Positions 10,692-21,082 of a stretch of DNA of 64,000 nt are shown piece after piece (within the stretch, counting starts at the first letter, position 1; every line of letters starts with the position of its first letter). The DNA lies in the NCBI GenBank assembly GCA_964059195.1, contig CAXKWD010000006.1:6378530-6442529 (forward strand). Reading direction: 5' to 3'. The position numbers and the translations under genes are program-made. The notes below the pieces were generated by a model. That model did not search any database. It worked only from the letters and a program-made list of their open reading frames with translations, and was not told the origin of the DNA. The DNA is from Ectobius pallidus. Taxonomy: Eukaryota > Arthropoda > Insecta > Blattodea > Ectobiidae.

Positions 10692-11205
10692 AGGTTTGTT
10701 CGCAAAGCAGTCAGAAACCAGGAACAAATCGTTCGCGCATGCGCTCTTTCTCCACACGCGTTCGCAAAGCGAGAATCCGTGATTCTGATTTTAATCTTCT
10801 GTTCGCAAAGCTCTCACGGACAGTTTCTGTACTATAAGAAAAATTTGCATGCTCTACCATGAATTGTTATCAGAGACATGCGCAGTAACCTATTTTCACG
10901 CGCCTGACTCCTCCCTCCAAATCCTTGCTCCAGATTTATAAGCATAGGCTACTTATATGTATGAATAATGGAAGATAATTAAAAGTTTCCCAAAATATAG
11001 TTTATATTGCATGTATATTGCATGTATAACATGTTAAAGGGAAATATATATTTTATTTGCATTACATATCGATTAAACGCAGAAACTATCGATTCCAAAT
11101 TCTTCTAACCGTTCGCAAAGTGCAAATCACGGGTAAGTTACAGACTGGACATGCACAGTACAACCAATTCTCAAGCAGTCACGAATTTGCTTTGCGAACA
11201 AACCT
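10692..11205. mobile_element. MITE with AGGTTTGTTCGCAAAGCA ends
   Basis: AGGTTTGTTCGCAAAGCA at 10692 is exactly inverted at 11188-11205. The core GTTCGCAAAG recurs at about 10770, 10801 and 11111, so the element holds several subterminal or internal copies of one motif. There is no coding. It lies about 140 bp beyond the stop codon of the ionotropic receptor gene, so it may fall in that gene's 3' region. Confidence 0.6.
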
Positions 11206-11347
11206 ATTATGTTTTTGGGTGATGACTTGAAACATGGAATTCTTCTGTCTGGTTTTGAATCCAGGATTTGTGGAGGCTTCTCGAATTGTTTAGTTTTTGC
11301 TATGTTGGCAGACAGCGAGTAGAGATACGGCAACAGATTACATGGAT

Positions 11348-13063
11348 TCAGAAAAAGTTACATTTTATTAACGTAAAAGAAAGCCGTCTCAGTTTCGGCA
11401 TTAGCAGCTCTACCATTAACACTAAGAAACTGATACAGTATCCCAAGAATAAGATATAGAAAGATATTTCAAGATGAGGCATGGCGAGTGGGAAGAAGTC
11501 TTCTTTTGCCATGGCCTTCTTATTCCAGCTCCTCAACTGAAATCCACGTTCAATGAGAATGGCCATGACTTTGTTGTAAGCCTCTAAGAAAATGCTTCCT
11601 TTCTTGAAAACTGAACATACATGGAGAGAAAAAACGTTGTTTTCTTCGAGAGTGCATATAAATTCGGCATCATTGGCCTCGTTAAGATATTCAACCCCAT
11701 AAAAAGAGTCCAGTACTGTTGCACGCCTTAGATTCTGTTCTTTATTTGGAAAGCATTCTTCAAGCAGGTGACAATATTTGAATTTGTCGAACAAGGCCTT
11801 TTCTGTTGGGTTATCAGTGTCAGAGAAAATATTTTGTATGCCCGGGAACATCATTACGTCCAAATCAGAGTTTAGAATATCTTCTACGTTCTTGAAAGGT
11901 TTTTCTGAACCAGGGTCAATCAGATAACTGGTGAAGTATATCTGGAATACAGTGCTGATAGCAAAGCAGTAATACACCCAAGCGAGCGTAAGTATTCTCA
12001 AGTGTATGCCGTGAGGAGCATTGGGAACAGAAACATTCATAGCTATTGCCCACAGATTCAATGCGATGTTGGATACTTTGTTGTAATGGCTTTTGTTGCT
12101 AAATTTTGCTGTCCACAACATTATTACAGATACTAGAAATGCAGCAACAGAAATTCCTATGTACAGTGTGGGAGAGAAGACTCTGCTAATACTGTACAAA
12201 CGGGAAAGTTGAACAGGGCAAGGGACGTACCACTCGTAATGAGCATCTGAAATACTTAAAGAGCAATCTAAAATATTGCACAAAAACGCACTAATTGTTA
12301 AGCCGTACGCCGTAGTATCACCGTCACCAAACATTACGAGTTTAGTACCTGAATGGTACATTTCATATATGTTGTTGATATGGGGCACTTTTTCGATACT
12401 CACGCTGAAATTGAGAGAAGCAAATATGATTTTGTTAACTTGTTTCTCTGCTTCAGATGGTAAAATCGTGATAACTTTAAGAGAACATCCCAGGAAGTTT
12501 CCGGGAACTTTATTTGGGAAGAAGTCTCCTCCTGTGATGATATCAACTTCATCGACATAGCCACAGTTTTCAGCTGATGTGTAAGGAAAACCAGTGTAAA
12601 CTTGTATTCCCATTTCTGTCTTCAAAAGAACATCAGCGTTGTAGATCCTACAAGTATGCCACATTGCTTGAAAAACGGCAAGTGCTGTGCCCTTGGCATC
12701 TTCCACCGATGAAGCGATCACCACCAGATACAGCGCTCTTGGATTCCATTCTCCGGTTTCCATCAGCCGAAGACATTGTTCCTCAGCGTCCTCTTTCTCT
12801 GTCGCCACGGATATGTAGCTTGCTGGAATATCTCTCCTGAGCGGATCAATTGTGTTTTCTGTGTTGATGACTTGAACAGGGAAGTCCAGAGACGTTATTA
12901 TGGCTTGCAAGAGTTCTTCTTGTGCGCCAGAACTTGCGACTTGACAAACGCGTTCGTTGTTAAAGTACTTGTGAGCGATGTCGCTTACAGCCTCTGAAAG
13001 TTGGTCCTGATGGGCAGTGGCTGGCCATGTTAGCCACATCACTACAACCAGCGCGGCTGCCAT
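11348..13063 (-). CDS. Divergent ionotropic receptor (chemosensory)
   Basis: One uninterrupted frame of 571 codons. Residues 1-18 look like a signal peptide. A divergent extracellular ligand-binding half is followed by WYVPCP (278-283), a motif before the first membrane segment in insect ionotropic receptors. Membrane segments lie near 299-318, 356-378 and 532-554, with a pore-loop stretch near 331-349. TVFQIYFTSYLIDPG (371-385) is the usual sequence after the second segment, and the second ligand-binding lobe lies between. The family forms ligand-gated cation channels in chemosensory dendrites. Absence of introns matches the large intronless groups of cockroach and termite receptors. The start at 13063 is chosen because it is followed directly by the signal sequence. 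No frameshift or stop is present; probably a functional gene. The exact receptor number cannot be assigned. Confidence 0.85.
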   Translation of the reverse strand: MAAALVVVMWLTWPATAHQDQLSEAVSDIAHKYFNNERVCQVASSGAQEELLQAIITSLDFPVQVINTENTIDPLRRDIPASYISVATEKEDAEEQCLRLMETGEWNPRALYLVVIASSVEDAKGTALAVFQAMWHTCRIYNADVLLKTEMGIQVYTGFPYTSAENCGYVDEVDIITGGDFFPNKVPGNFLGCSLKVITILPSEAEKQVNKIIFASLNFSVSIEKVPHINNIYEMYHSGTKLVMFGDGDTTAYGLTISAFLCNILDCSLSISDAHYEWYVPCPVQLSRLYSISRVFSPTLYIGISVAAFLVSVIMLWTAKFSNKSHYNKVSNIALNLWAIAMNVSVPNAPHGIHLRILTLAWVYYCFAISTVFQIYFTSYLIDPGSEKPFKNVEDILNSDLDVMMFPGIQNIFSDTDNPTEKALFDKFKYCHLLEECFPNKEQNLRRATVLDSFYGVEYLNEANDAEFICTLEENNVFSLHVCSVFKKGSIFLEAYNKVMAILIERGFQLRSWNKKAMAKEDFFPLAMPHLEISFYILFLGYCISFLVLMVELLMPKLRRLSFTLIKCNFF

Positions 13064-13274
13064 GATGCCTTGTTCACAATGTCCTGAGTGAAAAGAATCA
13101 ACTGTGACTACAACAATAATTTAGACCAAATTTGCAACAACAAAAAATTATTTATATTGAAGGCAGAATATGAACCAAAGCTTTGTCTGATAAAAACCAA
13201 ATGATGTTAAATGCTGGAAAATAACACAGGTAAAATATTTCGGTATTATTCAATAATACCCTGTATATGACAGT
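13064..13274. other. Upstream region of the receptor gene
   Basis: Contains no coding. At about 13226-13265 there is a fragment resembling the ends of the inverted repeat at 23329-23870 (GGTAAAATATTTCGGTATTATTC; compare CGAAATATTTACCTGTG inverted). No clear core promoter was identified. Confidence 0.4.
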
Positions 13275-13379
13275 TCAAGCTCCAAGTAGATTGTAGATTG
13301 GGCATCTTAACTTATGCTGACGATGTTGTTTTAATTCAAGAAAATTAACATAGTTTACAGAATGCATTATAGGCCTATA
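13275..13379 (+). pseudogene. RTE-like LINE reverse transcriptase, 5' piece (YADD)
   Basis: Encodes ILTYADDVVLIQEN, the catalytic YADD box of a LINE reverse transcriptase, followed by a stop. It breaks off at the Helitron start (13380) and continues in the same frame at 17777. Together the two pieces are one old LINE copy. Confidence 0.75.
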
Positions 13380-13776
13380 TCTATATTAATAAAAAGGAAG
13401 TGTCTGTCCTCCGTCTGTCCTCCGTCTGTCTGTCCGCGATGCCCAGCGAAATCTACTCAACGCAGAGATCTGAAATTTTATACATAGGCGGACTAAAGGG
13501 TCGGAATGCGCACCTCGAAGCCGGAATTTTAATTTTCGCTTTCGTTCGTGAGTTATGAGTGAAAAACGGGCAAAAAACGTGTATTTTTTGCGTTTTCGAA
13601 GCATGAGTTTTCAGTAATACGAATCAATTACACTAGGCTTTGGCTATTTTTGTCAGACCTTCGACATAAAAGCATCGCGATCTCTTGAATGTTGTAGCTC
13701 ACGCTGGTCGATTCATTTGTTTTTAATGTCAAGGCACGCAAACATAATATGAAATTTTCAACCTACACCGAAGAGG

Positions 13777-13829
<53 letters not shown>

Positions 13830-13835
13830 CCACCT

Positions 13836-15920
13836 ATTGTTATGAATTTAATAAGCCAAGTGAGCGAAGGTACTCAGTTCCCTACAGAAAGTTTATGCTA
13901 TCACAAAGGTGACTATTATAAACTATACAACACATTAGCTGCATCTGACTGGTCCACAGTGTACAATCAAAAATCACCTGACACTGCTGTCGAAAATCTT
14001 GCATACTTAGTTAGTGATGCAATTAATAAGTCAATCCCTAAAACATTTGTTGTTAAATCAAAATATCCGGCTTGGTTTTCAAGAGAGCTCAAATTATATA
14101 TAAGGAAAAAGAAACATTATCATCGACTTTTTAAAAAACACTCGACTGATTTTTATTATCAATGTTTTTCAGATTACCGAAGATTAGTAAAAGTAACTAT
14201 GAAAATTGATAGACAAAAATGGTACAAATCAATCGATCAAGATTTAAAGTCAAACCCTACTAAATTCTGGAGTTATGTTTCGAAGTTACGAAATAAAAAT
14301 GATCCCGTATTGCACGTTAAAATGAACAATACCATTGTTTCAGAACCATCAAAGCTAGTGAATATCTTCGCAGATCATTTTGAGTTTATAAACAAGCCCA
14401 CTAATGCAGTACCGGGGCCCTATGCTCAAACTGTCACATCTGAATGCCTACATGTTCCAACCATCATAAATTCTGATGTCGTGGTAGCTATTCAACATTT
14501 GAAACCATCTAAGAGTTCGGGACTCGACCAGATACCAAGCTTTATTGTTAAGGGGTGTGCCCCAATACTGACACCCGTTCTTACATATGTGTATAACCTT
14601 TCGCTAGAAACAGAAACTTTTCCAGAAATGTGGAAAATTTCTGCTATCAGACCGGTACATAAGAAAGGCAAAAGCAAAGAAATGGCGAACTTTAGGCCCA
14701 TAGCCATACTAAATACATTTTCAAAAATTTTTTGAAACCATCATTCATAAACATGTCTCTTTCTTCAGTAAAAATAAACTAAATGATTTTCAGCATGGTT
14801 TTACCAAGAGCATGTCTACAGCAACTAATATTATCACTTTTCTCAATGACATATTTAAAGGAAATTGCTCACAATCGCAATCAGACGCCATATTTTTTTA
14901 CCTGAGCAGAGCATTTGATGTAGTTAATCACGATCTTCTTGTTAAAAAGTTGAGTAATTTAGGTCTACATAACAAGTATGTCAATTGGTTTTCAAGTTAT
15001 TTAAGAAACAGATCTGCTAGGGTTAGAATATCTAATTATCTTTCTGAGCCTTTTTACATACCAGATGGTGTACCCCAGGGGTCAGTATTGGGTCCCTTCT
15101 TGTTCTTAGTTTTCATAAATGACTTAGCTAACAAACTAGCATGTGAGAAAATAGCATACGCTGACGACCTATGTATATGGAATAAAATATCTACGGCTTC
15201 GGACTGCAAACTATTGCAATGGAATATTGATTGCATAAATCAATGGTGCAGCTCAAATTTTATGCTGATTAACACCAGTAAGACCCAGAGTATGATATTT
15301 AGCAGGAAAACTAATCAAATAATATATAACTATCGTCTTGGCCAAAATATAATAGCACGTTCAGAAAATATAAAATATCTGGGTGTGTACTTAGACTCAA
15401 AATTATACTTAAAGGTCCACATTGACCATATTTTCACACAGGCTTTAAAAACTCTTGGACTAGTTCGATTAATTTCTCATAATTTAAAAAGCATAGAGTC
15501 ACTAATTACTCTTTACAAATCTTTAATTCGTAGTGGCTTAGAATATTGCAGTGTTGCATATAATAGCATTACTGTATCTGACAGTAATAAGCTGGAACGA
15601 ATACAAAGAAAATTTGTTTCCCTTATACGTAGTAAATTTAACAGAAATCTGGACTACGATGAAATACTTAAGCTATTAAACCTGGAAACATTATATAATT
15701 GGCGTATTTCAGCAGATGCTAATTTCATAGCTAAAGTCTTTCGTGGGGAAATACATTGCAAATCAATTTTAGATAGCATAGGGCTCTCTGTCCCCTATGC
15801 ACGAGGAACAAGAAATCGAACAATTTTTGCTGTACAACAGCCATATGCAATCCCTTCTAACAGAATGGCTATCGCTTGCAATGCCCTATTTAAAAATTCT
15901 GATATATTCCACATGCAATG

Positions 15921-15921
<1 letters not shown>
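13836..15921 (+). pseudogene. LINE ORF2 (reverse transcriptase) with one frameshift
   Basis: Upstream part, about 300 codons: linker and the first RT blocks (LKPSKSSGLDQIPSF, FRPIAILNTFSKIF). One extra T in the run at 14728-14734 shifts the frame. Downstream part to 15921: motif A region, PDGVPQGSVLGPFLF (motif B), YADD (motif C, about 15159-15170), NIKYLGVYLD, and a thumb/C-terminal region. At 14899 the codon is TAC where the family has Asp in LDLSKAFD, so a catalytic residue is replaced by Tyr. The N-terminal endonuclease is missing. Otherwise the frame is well preserved, so the insertion is fairly recent but dead. Confidence 0.85.
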
Positions 15922-15974
<53 letters not shown>

Positions 15975-15975
15975 T
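15919..15975. repeat. (ATT)n microsatellite in LINE 3' region
   Basis: About 18 ATT units between the LINE stop region and a second, diverged copy of its last 95 bp. Confidence 0.9.
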
Positions 15976-16922
15976 TGTTGTACAACAACCTTACACAGTT
16001 TCTTGTTTCATATTGGCCATTGTTTTTAATACGATGTTCAGAAATTCAGATATATTCCACCAGCAGTGATTCCAAAATGCTAAAATATTTTTAAATATAA
16101 GTGTCTGACCTAGTTTCCTTAAACCAGAATGGTTTCATATCAAATCTGTAACATATGAACAGAGACATTCCACCACTTGGAATGTGATGACTAGTCTAAA
16201 CATGCTGACCTCACAAAATTGATCAATGAGGCTTACAAAGCTGACTAGACATACTTACAAGTCATATGTCTTATTATGAATCGTTATGTAATAATGTTAT
16301 TCCTGTTTGAATGTCTTCTATTATTATTGTATATCATCATCATTGTTATTCATCATCATCAATATCATCATTCCTGTATCATCAATCAATATTATATAAG
16401 AAGCCTACTGTTTAAAATTTGTAAAAATTGTATGTAGCTTCTCTAAATAAATAATTGAAATTGAAATTGAAATTGAAATTATTATTATTATAGGGATAAT
16501 CAATATTAACCTAAATATGGTCAAACGTTGTTCGATTTGGACGAAACTCACTATACAGGGGTTTTCTGGGCCAAGCAACTCGAATCTGAGGTCGCTTTTA
16601 CCAGGTGACGCTATCTAATCGTGATATGTAGTCCACATGATTTAGGTGTGAATATAATGATTTAACTATTATGCTCTTAATTTTTAATTTTTGAAATAAT
16701 TATCGCGGCAAAGCCGCGGGCACATGTTATCTTATAATAATAAAAGGACGTGTTTGTCTGTCTGTCCACGATGCCCAGCGAAATCTACTGAACGCAGAGA
16801 TCTGAAATTTTAAACATAGGTGGGCTGAAAGGTGGGCGAATGCGCATCGAAGCCGGATTTTTAATTTTAGTTTTCGTTCGCGAGTTGTGAGTGAAGAACT
16901 GGCAGAAAACGTGATTTTAGCG

Positions 16923-17020
16923 ATTTATGTATAGCGTAGAGCTTTATCACTGGTACTCACTACTAAATTGCGGTATTTTGTTACCTGTTGGAGCGCTTTC
17001 AACCGCATGGAGCGGCCATC
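16923..17020. mobile_element. 98-bp insertion with 8-bp target duplication
   Basis: TTTTAGCG occurs at 16915-16922 and again at 17021-17028, bracketing 98 bp absent from the sister Helitron unit at about 4587-4600, where TTTTAGCG occurs once. An 8-bp duplication fits a hAT-type insertion, but the ends lack an obvious inverted repeat. Could also be a processed fragment. Confidence 0.6.
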
Positions 17021-17776
17021 TTTTAGCGCTGTCGAAGCATCAGATTTCAGTAATACATTTGAATGTCAAATCAATTGCAGTTGGCTTTGGCTATTTTTGT
17101 CATACCATGGTAATAAAAGCATCGCGATCGCTAGAATGTTGTAAGCCCACGCTGGTCAATTCATTTGTTTAGAATGTCAAGGCCCGTAGACATATGAAAT
17201 TTTCAACCTACACGGAAGAGGGATAATCAACATAGACCTAAATATGGTTAAACATCGTTCGATTTGGACGAAACTCACTATACAGGGATTTTCTGGGCCA
17301 AGGAACTCGAATCTGAGATCGCTTTTACCAGGCGACGATATCTAACCGTGACATGTAGTCCACGTGATTTAGGTGTTAATAAATATAATGATTTTACTAT
17401 TATGCTCTTAATTTTTAATTCTTGAAATAATTATCGCGGGCGATCGCTTGAGTTTGTAAGTCCATCCTGGACGATTCATTTGTTTAGAATATCAAGGCCC
17501 GTAGACATATGAAATTTTCAACCTACACGGAAGAGGGATAATCAATATAGGCCTAAATATGGTTAAACATTGTCGATTTTGACGAAACTCACTGTACAGG
17601 GGTATTCTGGGCCAAGGAACTCGAATCTGAGGTCGCTTTTACCAGGCGACGCTATCTAATCGTGGTATGTAGCCCACGTGATTTAGGTGTTAATAAATAT
17701 AATGATTTAACTATTATGCTCTTAATTTTAAATTTTTGAAATAATTATCGCGGGCGAAGCCGCGGGCACATGCTAG

Positions 17777-18452
17777 TATTAAATAAGGTATGCAAAGAGT
17801 ATGATTTTAAAATATCTGAAGAAAAAACTAAAATAATAGCCTTTTGGGGAAATGAACAGGTAAGGTCAAAAATTGTGATTGATGATCAAATTTTACTACA
17901 AATATCAAGTGTCACTTATTTAGGATGTATTTTTAGTATAAATAGAAAAAAAGACATGGAGATAAATTTGAAAGTACCTAAATTCCAAATAATATGCGGA
18001 ACGATTCGTAAAAACCTAAAAAATAAAACAGGGAAAGACATAAGATTAAAATTTTACAAAACTATGGCTGTCCCTATGCTGCTTTATGGATGCGAAACCT
18101 GGATAATGACTAAAAAGTTGGAAAGGAGAATACAGGCAGCAGAGATGAACTTTCTCAGAAGAACCAAAGGTTGTACAAAATTAGATAGAATGCATAATGC
18201 AGATATATGGACAGAATTAAATGTATATTCGGTAAATGATAAAATCAAAGAACATCGAGAAATTGAAGCAACATCTGGAAAGAATGGAACCAGCAGGATT
18301 GTCCAAAGCAGCATATGATTATGAACCAAAGGGTAAAAGGAATTTAGGAAGGCATACGAGAATATGGAAGGAGCAACTGTGAGGGCGGAATAGGCGTTGC
18401 CTAATCCGTGGAAGAAGAAGAAGAAAAACAAGAAAAAGAAGAAGAACCTCCA
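17777..18452 (+). pseudogene. RTE-like LINE, 3' piece with GAAGAA tail
   Basis: Continues the 13275-13379 reading frame: LNKVCKEYDFKISEEKTKII, then SSVTYLGCIFS (motif E region), KFYKTMAVPMLLYGCETWIM, RIQAAEMNFLRRTKGCTKLD. These are typical blocks of the RTE-type LINE C-terminus in insects. The copy ends in a (GAAGAA)n-like tail near 18410-18447. A frameshift occurs near 18260. Confidence 0.8.
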
Positions 18453-18764
18453 AGTATCTGATAATTTCGTGATCTTGTGAGCAAAGCTAGTTTCATAATT
18501 ATCATACGAGTATCTTAATTCCATTAAAGGCAAGTTGTATAAGACTGTTTTTTACCATTATTAAATATTTAAGACTTGGGCTTTTAGATTCATACAAAAA
18601 AATCGGCTGACCGCGCAGTCAGTTGTTAGCTACTCCACGTAGTTGTTGTCTTCTGCGAGAGATGGCAGCTGATGGCGTACGGTGTTTCTAAGCATGGTCT
18701 TCGCAGTTTTCTTGAAAAAAATAGTTTTTTCTACAAGGCGAAATGAACTAAATTTAGTAATAAC
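18453..18764. other. Spacer, nothing recognised
   Basis: No open frame or repeat signature identified. Confidence 0.4.
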
Positions 18765-19011
18765 TTAGCATGTGCCCGCGGTTTCGCCCGCGATAATTAT
18801 TTTAAAAATTAAAAATTAAGAGCATAAAAGTTAAATCATTATTTTTATTAACACCTAAATCACGTGAATTACATGCCACGATTAGATTGCGTCGCCTGGT
18901 AAAAGCGACCTCAGATTCGAGGTCCTTGGCCCAGAAAACCCCTCTATAGTGAGTTTCGTCCAAATCGAACAACGTATGACCATATTTAGTCATATATTGA
19001 TTATCCCACTT

Positions 19012-19088
<77 letters not shown>

Positions 19089-19484
19089 CCTCTTCGGTGT
19101 AGGTTGAAAATTTCATGTCTGCATGCCTTGACATTAAAAACAAATGAATCGACCAGCGTCAGCTACAACATTCAAGCGATCGCGATGGTTTCATGTCCAA
19201 GGTATGACAAAAATAGCCAAAGCCTACTGTAATTGATTTGTATTACTGAAAACTCATGCTTCGAAAACGCAAAAAAATACACGTTTTCTGCCCGTTTTTC
19301 ACTCATAACTCACGAACTAAAGCAAAAAATAAAATTCCGGCTTCAAGGTGTATTTCCCGACCCTTCGGTCCACCCATGTTTAAAATTTCAGTTTTCTGCG
19401 TTCAGTGGATTTCGCTGGGCAGCGCGGACAGACAGACAGGCAGACAGACGGAGGAAGACAGACACTTCCTTTTATTAATATAGA
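18765..19484 (-). mobile_element. Helitron, full-length single unit
   Basis: On the minus strand it starts TCTATATTAATAAAAGG (ending at 19484, next base T on the plus strand, i.e. A|TC) and ends with a hairpin plus CACATGCTAA, a valid CTRR. An (AAT)n tract with one interruption lies at 19014-19088. Non-coding. Confidence 0.85.
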
Positions 19485-20215
19485 TAATAATAACTTAGAA
19501 ATAATAATTAGTAATAATAAAGTTAACACGAATATAATTGATTTTATTTTAAATACAGGCTCTTTATTATGCAGTTTAATTTGCTGCTATAAAGGTTTCT
19601 AGGTCGTTCCATGTTCGATAACAATAATCGATACCACACCTTTATTGTGATGAAAATCTGTTTCGAAATGGATATCATTGTCGTACCGTTACACCACATT
19701 TAATACCTTTTATTAGTTAATTAAATAATAGTCCTGTGGAAAATACAACTATAAGCCTTATAAATTCACACGAGGCTACCATAGCCGCACCACTAGGGCC
19801 CTATTTCATAAAAAAATTATATGTGACAGGTATCAATAAATTGTTTTACAGGTTTACATTTTCACAGTTATTATGTTTTTCATAAAAGCTGACTTTACAT
19901 AAATGTCATGACAATTTTGTAGATTTGTATGACAATTTTACATATTGTTTCTCAAAACTTTTGAGTTTACAGACAAAAGTCTGACAAATATGTCAAATCT
20001 TAGGATACCTACCATTTATAAAACATTAATTTTTGATGACATATTGACAAATTTACAAAAGATGTAGAATTGTCATTACAGAAGTGACAGGCAATCTTTC
20101 ATATGCAGACCAAGTCAGTAGGTTATGTAAATGTATGGCATAACTTGGCAAACGTTTTTGTGATTTAAACTTTCTAGTTAATAATCTTGCTAAATTGTTT
20201 TGTTAATATTGAACA
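19485..20215. repeat. Region rich in TGTCA/TGACA motifs, left part
   Basis: From about 19800 the sequence carries many TGACAAATTT / ATGTCATGACAATTTT motifs in both orientations. Similar motifs (GTCATGACATATTGACAAAT) continue at 21330-21480 beyond the Helitron at 20216-21082. I read this as one older AT-rich element split by the Helitron. Family unknown. Confidence 0.35.
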
Positions 20216-21082
20216 CTAGCATGTGCCCGCGGCTTCGCCCGCGATAATTATTTCAAAAATTAAATATTAAGAGCATAATAGTTAAATCATTATATTTATT
20301 AACACCTAAATCACGTGGACAACATACCACGATTAGATAGCGTCGCCTGATAAACGCGACCTCAGATTCGAGTTCCTTGGCCCAGAAAACCCCTGTATAG
20401 TGAGTTTCGTCCAAATCGAACATTGTTTGACCATGTTTAGGCCTATATTGATTATCCCTCTTCCGTGTAGGTTGAAAATTTCAAGTGTCTGTGGGCCTTG
20501 GCATTCTGAACAAATGAATCGTCTAGGATGGACTTACAAAATCAAGCGATCGCCCGCGATAATTATTTCAAAAATTAAAAATTAAGAGCATAATAGTTAA
20601 ATCATTATATTTATTAACACCTAAATCACGTGAACAACATACCACGATTTGATAGCGTCGCCTGGTAAAAGCTACTTCAGATTCGAGTTCCTTGGCCCAG
20701 AAAACCCCTGTATAGTGAGTTTCGTCCAAATAAAACAATGTTTGACCATATTTAGGGCTTACAACATTCAAGCGATCGCGAAAGTTTTATTTCCAAGGTA
20801 TGACAAAATTAGCCAAAGCCAACTGTAATTGATTTGACATTGAAATGTGTAACTGAAATCTGATGTTTCGAAAACGCAAAAAAATGCATGTTTTTTGCCC
20901 ATTTTTCACTCATAACTCACGAACGAAAGCGAAATTTAAAATTCCGGCTTGGAGGTGCATTTTCCGACCCTTCAATCCACCTATGTTTAAAATTTCAGAT
21001 CTCTGCGTTCAGTAGATTTCGCTGGGCATCGCGGACAGACAGACAGAAGGAAAGACACACACTTTCTTTTATTAATATAAGA
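20216..21082 (-). mobile_element. Helitron with duplicated 3' module
   Basis: The plus strand starts CTAGCATGTG with the GC-rich hairpin and ends CTTTTATTAATATAAGA, so the element is on the minus strand. A second partial 3' module begins at about 20550, joined at GCGATCG. The left flank A fits the canonical T after CTAG. The right flank is C rather than the expected T. Confidence 0.8.

Larger units (their letters stand above)
13829..16482 (+). mobile_element. LINE (jockey/CR1-like), 5'-truncated, inside Helitron microsatellite
   Basis: Begins after the (ATT)n tract in the linker between endonuclease and reverse transcriptase and ends in a TTGAAA-type tail (ATTGAAATTGAAATTGAAA) that runs back into ATT repeats. 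The Helitron resumes at about 16490 (ATAGGGATAATCAATATT). No endonuclease domain remains. A 95-bp piece of the ORF end is repeated after an ATT tract at 15976-16070. Confidence 0.85.
13380..17776 (+). mobile_element. Helitron head-to-tail dimer, interrupted by a LINE
   Basis: Starts TCTATATTAATAAAAAGG directly after A and ends GGGCACATGCTAG directly before T. Unit 1 is 13380-16729, with a LINE inserted in its (ATT)n tract (about 13829-16482). Its hairpin is mutated and it ends CACATGTTA. Unit 2 starts TCTTATAATAATAAAAGGACG at 16730 and ends at 17776. Unit 2 has an extra internal 3' module (about 17435-17760) and a 98-bp insertion. No Rep/helicase coding. The flanks rejoin one LINE reading frame, which confirms both outer ends. 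Confidence 0.9.

Noticed and set aside
12276..12997. Plus-strand frames within the receptor gene
   Set aside because: Antisense to the ionotropic receptor; no independent support.
18084..18533. 149-codon minus-strand frame
   Set aside because: Antisense to the RTE-like LINE 3' end and its GAAGAA tail.
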